From JAQIBY01 sp964418565 (GTDB lineage: Bacteria; Bacteroidota; Bacteroidia; Bacteroidales; ML635J-15), in the NCBI GenBank assembly GCA_964418565.1, contig CAYQMB010000129.1, forward strand, positions 1-6,997: a DNA stretch of 6,997 bases, given 5' to 3'. Below are positions 1-5,412 of the stretch, piece after piece. A program made the position numbers and the translations under genes. The notes under the pieces are model-generated. The model searched no databases. It was not told the DNA's origin and was given only the letters and a program-made list of their open reading frames with translations. The stretch's first letter is position 1. Each line of letters opens with the position of its first letter.

Positions 1-69
1 AATGACCTGCTCGGTCGGTATGAGGAAATATCAAAGATGCTTTATTCTCTGATTAAAAAGTTCAGTTGA
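1..69 (+). CDS. Four-helix-bundle (S23-type) protein, C-terminal fragment
   Basis: The first frame is open from base 1 to a TGA at 67-69 and encodes 22 residues, NDLLGRYEEISKMLYSLIKK plus FS. The pattern of a helix with Y-E-E-I-x-K-M-L-x-x-L-I resembles the last helix of the small four-helix-bundle proteins (about 120 residues) first described from 23S rRNA intervening sequences and now common as lone chromosomal genes in Bacteroidota. Their function is not established. The start and about four fifths of the gene lie outside the window. The stop codon forms the first bases of a large inverted repeat. The assignment rests on one helix from memory of the family, so it is tentative; the reading frame itself could in principle be any helical protein end. 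Confidence 0.55.
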   Translation, partial: NDLLGRYEEISKMLYSLIKKFS

Positions 70-136
70 GTGAGAGTGAGTACAGAGTACGATCGATCAG
101 TTTCACTCTTTTTCTGTTTACTCAAACTCACACTCA
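67..136. repeat. Imperfect long inverted repeat of TGAG/CTCA units
   Basis: The left arm at 67-82 (TGAGTGAGAGTGAGTA) pairs with the right arm at 119-136, with one mismatch and a two-base bulge at 125-126. Short further pairings (AGAGT at 84-88 region with ACTCT at 105-109) could extend the stem inward toward the GATCGATC palindrome at 91-98. The arms are made of short GAGT/ACTC units. The repeat starts on the stop codon of the upstream gene, so it would form the 3' end of that mRNA. There is no T-tract directly after it, so it is not a classical intrinsic terminator. It may protect the 3' end, stop transcription in another way, or mark the border of a mobile or duplicated unit. Confidence 0.6.
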
Positions 137-374
137 CACATAAACCAATAATTATGATGATTGATTTTCAGATCGCGCTATAGCATAAAAATGTGTATTT
201 CCCTTAACTTTATGGCAGAACAAACCGGGAAGGTATTCATGCATCGAAGGAATACATTTTATTTAAAAGTTATTTCGGATTAGGTTATAGGCTGGCAATA
301 AATCACTAGCTATGCCGGCTATGGCAAAAATGAATTTCAGCATAAAAAGAAATCAGCCTTAAAGCTACTGCCTG
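137..374. other. Intergenic region between convergent genes
   Basis: No convincing coding frame is seen on either strand. The stretch is AT-rich and separates the plus-strand gene at the left edge from the minus-strand permease gene, whose stop is at 375-377. It contains one imperfect inverted repeat, in which 188-205 pairs with 247-260 through about 14 base pairs with two two-base bulges and a loop of about 41 bases. It also has a small repeat of CTATG around a GCCGGC palindrome near 308-325. Neither has a recognised function. No strong terminator for the permease gene is visible. Confidence 0.5.
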
Positions 375-1172
375 TTAAAACAAAGCCTCCCACACACCCA
401 AAAGATGCCCCGAAAAAGCAATGATGATGAATATCAGCAGAATGCGAACAAATCCGGCCCCTTTGTTGATGGCCAGATGAGAACCCAGGAGCCCGCCCCC
501 AAAGTGTCCGATGGCAGCAACCAGACCCAGCACCCATTCCATTTGCCCGTCAAGCACATAAATCAGCACAGCAAAAGGGCTGTAAAGCAATACCATGAAA
601 ACTTTCAGTGCGTTGGCTTTTACCAGGTCGTAACCGGCTTGCAATACCAGCGCTGACAGTAGAAATATTCCCACACCGATGTGTATGAACCCGCCGTAGC
701 TACCGATCAGGAAAAACAGGATAAACTGAAGGACACCAACTTTCCGACTGGTTTTTTCCTTTTGTTCTTCTATCCATTTCTTGGGATCAAATACAATAAA
801 GAATAAAAGTGCAAGCAGGGTGATACCAATGATTTTTTCAAACAGATCGTGAGGGATGTTGACCGCAATTAATGCACCGGTAATAGAACCGAGGACAACG
901 GGTATTCCCAGTATCAGGCCTTTTTTTACCTCCAGTTTATCCTTTTTGAAAAACCGGAACGATGCCGTGGCTGTCTGAAGAATAACTCCCAGTCGCAGGG
1001 TGCCGTTGGCCATGGGGGCAGGTATACCCAGGGCCATCATGATGGAAAACGTGATAACAGAACCTGAACCGGCAAGCGTGTTGATGATACCGGTTGCAAA
1101 GCCGGCAGCTATCATAATCAGGAAAACCTGCCAGGAGTATAAATCAAAGGATGACAAAAACGATTCAAGCAT
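375..1172 (-). CDS. TauE/SafE-family sulfite/anion exporter permease
   Basis: A 265-residue integral inner-membrane protein, the usual length for TauE/SafE permeases. The family contains exporters or importers of small sulfur- or carbon-containing anions such as sulfite, sulfoacetate and related compounds; the substrate here cannot be read from the sequence. The protein is built of two related halves. The first has the glycine-rich block GFATGIINTLAGSGS at residues 24-38 followed by LGIPAPMANGT at 48-58; the second has IGSYGGFIHIGVGIFLL at 156-172. Hydrophobic segments fit about seven or eight membrane helices (near 15-35, 38-50, 85-105, 112-128, 146-172, 190-208, 215-232, 245-262). A charged loop (residues 129-145) separates the halves. 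The gene starts 38 bp after the YitT-family gene on the same strand, so the two are probably co-transcribed from the promoter near 2140-2169. The ATG at 1172 leaves a short N-terminus before helix 1 and has no clear Shine-Dalgarno site. Confidence 0.85.
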   Translation of the reverse strand: MLESFLSSFDLYSWQVFLIMIAAGFATGIINTLAGSGSVITFSIMMALGIPAPMANGTLRLGVILQTATASFRFFKKDKLEVKKGLILGIPVVLGSITGALIAVNIPHDLFEKIIGITLLALLFFIVFDPKKWIEEQKEKTSRKVGVLQFILFFLIGSYGGFIHIGVGIFLLSALVLQAGYDLVKANALKVFMVLLYSPFAVLIYVLDGQMEWVLGLVAAIGHFGGGLLGSHLAINKGAGFVRILLIFIIIAFSGHLLGVWEALF

Positions 1173-1210
1173 AGACCCACAAAGCTACACATTTACTTTG
1201 AAAAAATGCT

Positions 1211-2113
1211 CTAAACCTGGTCCTGTTCAACCGATTTTTGCAGCGACTTAAATCCTTGACCAAGAATTTCATGAGTTTCTGATACGCTCAGAAAGGCATT
1301 GGGGTCTATCCGGTTGATGTAATCTTTGAGAATACTAAGCTCACGGCGGGTCAATACGGTAAATACAACTTTCTTATCTTTTCCGTTATACATGCCTTCG
1401 GCTTTCAGAAATGTGCCGCCTCTGCGCATGTCATTGATGAGCTTGTCACGAATTTCCTCATGCTTGTCAGATATAATGATAAGGCTTTTGTTGTATGAAA
1501 TACCTTCTACCACAATGTCGATAACCTTACCGGTGATGAAAATCACAATCCATGAGTATAAGGGGATTTCCCAGCTGTTAAAAGCAACAAGGCTGATCAG
1601 GACAATGACTGAATCCACTGCAATCAGCAACTGACCTAGTGGTAACCGCGTGTATTTGGAAAGTATCATCGCGATGATGTCCGAGCCGCCTGTGGTAGCA
1701 CGTGCCCGAAGAACCAAACCCAGGCCTGCACCCAAAATAACACCCCAGAAGATTGATGATAAAAGAGCGTCATCCGGAACCAACGCAACATCTCCCTGTA
1801 TCCATGATAACAGGTTGACAAACTGGCTAAGAGCAACAATCCCAACAACGGTTTTCCAGCCAAAACGGGGGCCCAGCACCTTTAAACCAATAACCAAAAG
1901 CGGAATATCAATGGCAAGTGCTACAAATCCCGTTTGCCAGCCAAACAAGTGGTGAAGCACGATGGCAATACCATATGTGCCCCCTGGTGCCAGTTTGTAT
2001 GGTGAGATGAAGTACACAAAAGCCACTGCCATGGCAAACGTGCCTGCCAGTATGAGAAACAGGTACTTAAACCAGTTCCAGCTGAATAATTTTTCCTTAG
2101 TTATGAATGCCAT
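1211..2113 (-). CDS. YitT-family membrane protein (DUF161 plus DUF2179)
   Basis: A 300-residue protein with the two-part layout of the YitT family. An N-terminal membrane region (residues about 14-204, five or six helices) carries the family signatures SPYKLAPGGTYGI at 37-49 and ATTGGSDIIA at 139-148. A soluble C-terminal DUF2179 domain (about 207-290) has a ferredoxin-like character and includes the R-R-G-G-T stretch and the VLTRREL and DPNAF segments. Members are widespread in Bacteroidota and Firmicutes; their transport or signalling role is not settled. Length matches the family, and nothing is missing. It is the first gene of a probable two-gene unit with the TauE/SafE permease 38 bp downstream. 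The ATG at 2113 sits about 20 bases after the expected start point of a near-consensus promoter, which supports this start. No Shine-Dalgarno site is seen, as usual in Bacteroidota. The family call is firm; any substrate would be a guess. Confidence 0.9.
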   Translation of the reverse strand: MAFITKEKLFSWNWFKYLFLILAGTFAMAVAFVYFISPYKLAPGGTYGIAIVLHHLFGWQTGFVALAIDIPLLVIGLKVLGPRFGWKTVVGIVALSQFVNLLSWIQGDVALVPDDALLSSIFWGVILGAGLGLVLRARATTGGSDIIAMILSKYTRLPLGQLLIAVDSVIVLISLVAFNSWEIPLYSWIVIFITGKVIDIVVEGISYNKSLIIISDKHEEIRDKLINDMRRGGTFLKAEGMYNGKDKKVVFTVLTRRELSILKDYINRIDPNAFLSVSETHEILGQGFKSLQKSVEQDQV

Positions 2114-2139
2114 AATATCGACAATTTTTAAAACGGCTG

Positions 2140-2169
2140 CAAATATACACCTTCGTATTATTCCGGCAA
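2140..2169 (-). promoter_or_regulatory. Bacteroidota-type promoter for the YitT-TauE unit
   Basis: Read on the minus strand, a TTG (2169-2167) is followed by 19 bases and then TATATTTG (2147-2140). This is a full match to the TAnnTTTG -7 element of the Bacteroidota primary sigma factor at the usual distance from the -33 TTG. The expected start point near 2133 gives a leader of about 20 bases before the ATG at 2113. An A/T-only tract (about 2172-2191) lies directly upstream and could act like an UP element. The motif and spacing are seen directly; activity is inferred. Confidence 0.7.
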
Positions 2170-2269
2170 GGTTTTTTTATTAATTAATTACTAAAAATGA
2201 TACCGGTAAGCACTGTTTTCCAATCTAAGTAAAGAAACCATGCAGATGCTTGGTGTTTAACCAAAAATA

Positions 2270-2302
2270 ATTTTCGGTGGCCCCGTGCTTGGGGATGAAA
2301 AT
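2270..2302. repeat. Nested inverted repeat in the divergent region
   Basis: ATTTTC at 2270-2275 is complementary to GAAAAT at 2297-2302, and inside these arms CCCC (2281-2284) faces GGGG (2291-2294) across a six-base loop, GTGCTT. Short internal bulges (GGTGG and AT) separate the two paired parts. The GC-rich core stands out in an AT-rich region. No T-tract follows on either strand, so it is unlikely to be a simple terminator. It may be an RNA structure or a protein-binding site. Confidence 0.35.
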
Positions 2303-2325
2303 CAGATTATTGACACCTGTTTGTG

Positions 2326-2343
2326 TTGTTAGAATAATAACAA
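2326..2343. repeat. Perfect 6-bp inverted repeat, possible operator
   Basis: TTGTTA (2326-2331) and TAACAA (2338-2343) form a perfect palindrome with a six-base spacer, GAATAA. It lies about 55 bases upstream of the -33 element proposed for the dehydrogenase gene, where an activator could bind. A repeat this short in AT-rich DNA can arise by chance. Confidence 0.25.
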
Positions 2344-2396
2344 TTACGCCCGATATCAGGAGTCTGAATAAATTTTTATGCTTTAAAACAAATTGC

Positions 2397-2427
2397 TTGG
2401 GAATGTATTAAAACTCTGTTATTTTTA
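2397..2427 (+). promoter_or_regulatory. Candidate promoter of the dehydrogenase gene
   Basis: TTG at 2397-2399 is followed, after 20 bases, by TATTTTTA at 2420-2427, which matches seven of eight positions of TAnnTTTG. The expected start point near 2434 would leave a leader of about 35 AT-rich bases before the ATG at 2470. The final G of the -7 element is missing and the region is AT-rich, so this is only the best candidate in the divergent region. Confidence 0.4.
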
Positions 2428-2469
2428 CCTGCAAATTTGGAAATGAAATAAACTTAAAATTATCATATT

Positions 2470-3669
2470 ATGGCAAAACGTACAATTGTTAAATTACCAG
2501 GTGACGGTGTAGGCCGTCCTGTTCTTGATGCTGCTATCCGTGTTATCGAAGCCGCCGGATTTGAGGCTGATTATGTTGAAGGTGACATTGGGTGGGAATT
2601 CTGGGAGAAAGAAGGTAATCCGCTTCCACAGCGCACCATCGACCTTATTGAAAAACACAAAATTGCCCTCTTTGGTGCCATTACATCAAAACCCAAAGAC
2701 GAAGCGGCTGAAGAACTTGCCCCGGAACTTCAGAACAAAGGCCTGGTGTATTCATCACCCATTGTTGGTCTGCGTCAGCATTTTGGACTGGATATTTGTC
2801 AGCGCCCATGCCACACTTACAAAGGCAATCCGCTGAACTTTATCCGTCGTGGTGGTGATGGAAACATTGAAGAGCCTATGGTGGATGCTGTTATTTTCCG
2901 TCAGAATACCGAAGGCCTATACGGTGGTGTGGAGTGGTCCAATCCTGAAGACCAGGTGTACAATGCCCTGATGACCCACCCGAAATTTAAAAAGAATTTT
3001 GGTGAAACACCTCGTGAAGAAATTTCTGTATCCACGCGTATTTTTACCAAAAAAGCTACCGAGCGCATCCTGCGTGCCGCTTTTGAGTATGCAAAAGAAT
3101 TTGGTTATGAGTCAGTAACCGTTTGCGAAAAACCAAACGTTATCCGTGAAACTTCCGGTATGATGTACAAAATGGCTCAGGAAATTCAGAAAAAAGATTA
3201 TCCGGATATCTGGGTGAAAAATACCAACATTGATGCTCAGATGATGTGGATGACCAAAAATCCCGAAGATTATGGCGTAATCGTTGCCGGAAATATGTTT
3301 GGCGATATCGTTTCCGATGGTTTTGCCGGTCTGATTGGTGGCCTTGGTTTTGCATGTTCAGCCCAGTTTAATCCCGATAGTGGCATTGGTGTGTTTGAAC
3401 CCACACATGGTTCTGCCCCTAAATACGCTAATTACGAAACGTCCATCGTTAACCCGGTGGCTATGGTTGAATCAGCTTGCATGATGCTCGACTTCATCAA
3501 AGAATATGACATTGCGAAAAAAGTTCGCAATGCCGTTGCTAAAGTTATTGAAGAAGGTGACGTGCGTACTTACGATATGATGAAAATGCGTGGTAAACCC
3601 GATGTGATTAAAAATGGTGCTGCTTCTACTGAAGAAATGGCTGATGCCATCATTGCAAAACTGAAATAA
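2470..3669 (+). CDS. Isocitrate/isopropylmalate dehydrogenase-family protein, probable NADP-dependent isocitrate dehydrogenase
   Basis: A 399-residue cytosolic beta-decarboxylating dehydrogenase. It most likely oxidises isocitrate to 2-oxoglutarate in the TCA cycle. It opens with the family GDGVG block (11-15). By eye it aligns with E. coli Icd through R102 and R112 (R119, R129), R144 and Y151 (R153, Y160), catalytic K221 (K230) and metal ligands D255, D279 and D283 (D283, D307, D311), with the spacings largely preserved. The coenzyme-binding stretch THGSAPKYA (312-320) keeps the Lys-Tyr pair (K318, Y319), and Y368 and K372 replace Y391 and R395. This points to NADP rather than NAD. Two pocket positions differ: I98 where Icd has N115, and Q145 where Icd has E154. 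The gene stands alone, with an AT-rich leader, tandem stops TAA TAG and a strong terminator. Isopropylmalate dehydrogenase is unlikely because its LRP/DIAG patterns are absent. A related 2-hydroxyacid substrate remains possible. Confidence 0.8.
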   Translation: MAKRTIVKLPGDGVGRPVLDAAIRVIEAAGFEADYVEGDIGWEFWEKEGNPLPQRTIDLIEKHKIALFGAITSKPKDEAAEELAPELQNKGLVYSSPIVGLRQHFGLDICQRPCHTYKGNPLNFIRRGGDGNIEEPMVDAVIFRQNTEGLYGGVEWSNPEDQVYNALMTHPKFKKNFGETPREEISVSTRIFTKKATERILRAAFEYAKEFGYESVTVCEKPNVIRETSGMMYKMAQEIQKKDYPDIWVKNTNIDAQMMWMTKNPEDYGVIVAGNMFGDIVSDGFAGLIGGLGFACSAQFNPDSGIGVFEPTHGSAPKYANYETSIVNPVAMVESACMMLDFIKEYDIAKKVRNAVAKVIEEGDVRTYDMMKMRGKPDVIKNGAASTEEMADAIIAKLK

Positions 3670-3691
3670 TAGATAACCATTTATTTTTCTT

Positions 3692-3726
3692 AAGCCGCCT
3701 CCTAATCCGGGGCGGTTTTTATTTTT
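3692..3726 (+). terminator. Intrinsic terminator after the dehydrogenase gene
   Basis: A ten-pair stem AAGCCGCCTC (3692-3701) with GGGGCGGTTT (3709-3718), including two G-T wobbles, closes a seven-base loop and is followed by a T-rich tract that runs to 3726. It begins 22 bases after the stop codon. It separates the dehydrogenase gene from the two-component cluster, which therefore needs its own promoter. Confidence 0.88.
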
Positions 3727-3760
3727 ATGCGTGGCGGACAAGCGTGCCTTCATAGTTCAC

Positions 3761-3792
3761 TTTGGATTATGAAACGTGAAACATTACCTTAG
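3761..3792 (+). promoter_or_regulatory. Bacteroidota-type promoter for the two-component cluster
   Basis: TTTG at 3761-3764 is followed by 20 bases and then TACCTTAG (3785-3792), which matches seven of eight positions of TAnnTTTG. The predicted start point near 3799 leaves a leader of about 17 bases before the ATG at 3816. A small inverted repeat, TTCAC (3756-3760) with GTGAA (3776-3780), overlaps the -33 box and the spacer and could be a regulator site, although it is short. The position right after the terminator fits the start of a new transcription unit. Confidence 0.55.
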
Positions 3793-3815
3793 TCAATTGA
3801 TTAATGCTTTAGCCT

Positions 3816-4778
3816 ATGTTACTTAAAATTACCATAATCATTGCGGTTATATTTCAGGTGATTGCTGCAGGACAGGCCATGCGGCTCACAAAGCGGACAA
3901 AATACAACTTTTCCTGGATCATGATAACCATCGGGATTGCTGCTTTGCTGGTGCGTCGTGTGGTCGAGTTTCTTCCACTTGTCAGTGATTTTCAGCCTCA
4001 GGATTTTCGGTTGCTTTACATTTGGGTAGGTGTTTTGTCATCTGTTTTTCTTGCACTTGGACTGTTGCTTATCCGGCAGATATTTAATTATATGGATCGT
4101 ATGGAAGCTGAACGCCGGAAGGCAGAAAAACAGATTTTATCTTCGGTAATTGCTGCTGAAGAATCCGAACGTAAACGCCTCGCACGTGAGCTACATGATG
4201 GCCTCGGACCGCTTATGTCAGGAATCCGGATGTCTGTATCTGCTTTGGAGCAGCAGGTAAAGGATGAAAAACAAAAAGAAATAGCCGGAAATGCCAACAA
4301 ACTGATTCAGGAAGCTCTGAAATCCGTCAAGGATATATCCACAAACCTGAGCCCCCATATGCTTGAGAATTTCGGACTGGAACAGGCACTGAAAAATTTT
4401 ATCAATAAAATTAATGCTTCAGGCGACCTGACAGCCATTCTCAACACTGATTTTAAAGAAACCAGCCTTGCCGGAAAGGCAGAAACAATTCTATACCGTG
4501 TGATCTGCGAAATGCTTACCAATACCCTGAAACATGCAAGAGCGAAACGGGCATGGATAAACATACATCAGACCGAAAATGCCATTCTTGTTGATTATCA
4601 GGATAACGGACAGGGTTTTAACGTAGAAGATGTTATTCAGAACAAGCAGGGCATGGGGATTTCTAACATATACTCCCGCATCGCTTCTCTGAATGGTAGT
4701 GTGGATATCAAAGCCTCTACGGAAAATGGTACAAATGTGAAAATTTATATACCTTTGGAGTATGGCTACGAAAAATGA
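3816..4778 (+). CDS. Membrane sensor histidine kinase, NarX/DesK-like (HisKA_3)
   Basis: A 320-residue kinase that should autophosphorylate on histidine and pass the phosphate to the regulator encoded next to it. Three hydrophobic segments (about 2-22, 33-53 and 66-90) anchor it; the loops between them are short, so there is no sizeable extracellular sensor domain. A charged coiled-coil-like linker (91-120) leads to the HisKA_3 dimerisation domain, with the H-box ERKRLARELHDGLGP and phospho-acceptor H127. The HATPase domain has the N-box EMLTNTLKHA (N236), the G1 box DNGQGF (263-268) and the G2 box GMGISN (279-284). All key residues are present, so it should be active. The stop codon lies inside the regulator gene (17-bp overlap), which suggests coupled translation. 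The stimulus is unknown; it may be sensed in the membrane or by a partner protein. The start at 3816 sits just after a promoter-like site. Confidence 0.92.
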   Translation: MLLKITIIIAVIFQVIAAGQAMRLTKRTKYNFSWIMITIGIAALLVRRVVEFLPLVSDFQPQDFRLLYIWVGVLSSVFLALGLLLIRQIFNYMDRMEAERRKAEKQILSSVIAAEESERKRLARELHDGLGPLMSGIRMSVSALEQQVKDEKQKEIAGNANKLIQEALKSVKDISTNLSPHMLENFGLEQALKNFINKINASGDLTAILNTDFKETSLAGKAETILYRVICEMLTNTLKHARAKRAWINIHQTENAILVDYQDNGQGFNVEDVIQNKQGMGISNIYSRIASLNGSVDIKASTENGTNVKIYIPLEYGYEK

Positions 4779-5412
4779 CATAAAAGTAATGCTGGTGGAT
4801 GACCATACCTTGTTCCGTAATGGCTTAAAAACACTCTTGTCAGGTATGGACGGGGTCAGTGTTCTTGCAGAAGCAGCCAATGGTGAAGAGTTTTTGCATC
4901 AGCTCGAAGCAGCCCTTCCCGATATTGTTCTGCTTGACATCGCCATGCCTGTTATGGATGGCGTTGAGGCTGCCACCATGGCGTTAAAACAATACCCTGA
5001 ACTGAAAATTATCACCCTCTCAATGTATGGGGATGAAGCATATTATAACAAAATGGTTGAGGCTGGTGTGCGTGGGTTTATACTCAAAGATTCTGACATC
5101 CGCGAGGTCGAAACTGCGATCAAAACCGTTTTCGATGGCCGCACTTATTTTTCCCAGGAATTGCTCCAGGCATTGCTGGCTGGTCTTCGTACTGAGCCAG
5201 GCATTGAAAAATACGATTTATCTGAACGCGAAATCGAAGTCATCCAGCAGGTATGTGACGGAAAATCAAATATGGAAATAGCGGATGACATGTGCATCAG
5301 TAAGCGCACGGTGGAAAAGCACAGGGCCAATATTATGGAAAAAACCCATTGTAAAAACACCGCCAGTCTGGTGATATTTGCCGTTAAAAACAACCTATAT
5401 GAAGTTAGGTGA
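4762..5412 (+). CDS. NarL/FixJ-family response regulator
   Basis: A 216-residue DNA-binding response regulator of standard length. The receiver domain (about 7-122) has the acidic pair D13-D14, phospho-acceptor D59 in LLDIAMPVMDG, the switch residue S87 and the conserved K109. A linker leads to a LuxR-type helix-turn-helix domain (about 152-212) with LSEREIEVIQQVCDGKSNMEIA and the recognition-helix stretch SKRTVEKHRANIM. This domain type pairs with HisKA_3 kinases such as the one encoded immediately upstream, so they form a cognate pair. It shares 17 bp with the kinase gene and 14 bp with the following secreted-protein gene. Its targets are not visible; the inverted repeat near the cluster promoter could be one. 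GGAG lies only one base before the ATG, too close to be a ribosome site; the start is chosen because the receiver fold needs the residues just before V9-M-L-V-D-D. Confidence 0.94.
   Translation: MATKNDIKVMLVDDHTLFRNGLKTLLSGMDGVSVLAEAANGEEFLHQLEAALPDIVLLDIAMPVMDGVEAATMALKQYPELKIITLSMYGDEAYYNKMVEAGVRGFILKDSDIREVETAIKTVFDGRTYFSQELLQALLAGLRTEPGIEKYDLSEREIEVIQQVCDGKSNMEIADDMCISKRTVEKHRANIMEKTHCKNTASLVIFAVKNNLYEVR

Noticed and set aside
341..370. Possible minus-strand terminator after the permease gene (AGCCTTAAAGCT followed by a T-rich stretch)
   Set aside because: The stem has only three solid pairs at its base and an internal mismatch, too weak to call a terminator.
405..656. Plus-strand open frame of 83 codons opposite the permease gene
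   Set aside because: It lies within a clear TauE/SafE gene on the other strand and has no domain or start signals of its own.
1174..1181. TAGCTTTG just upstream of the permease start on the minus strand, matching the -7 promoter consensus
   Set aside because: It lies only about seven bases from the ATG, which would need a leaderless mRNA, and no TTG/TTTG is seen at the -33 distance. The gene is more simply read from the YitT promoter.
2470..3669. Reading the dehydrogenase as 3-isopropylmalate dehydrogenase (leuB)
   Set aside because: No leu genes are nearby, the coenzyme site has Lys-Tyr rather than Asp-Ile, and the ICQRP, GVEW and EPTHGSAPKYA stretches follow isocitrate dehydrogenase.
4757..4760. 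GGAG before the response-regulator start as a Shine-Dalgarno site
   Set aside because: It is one base from the ATG, too close to act, and Bacteroidota rarely use such sites. Coupling through the overlap explains initiation better.
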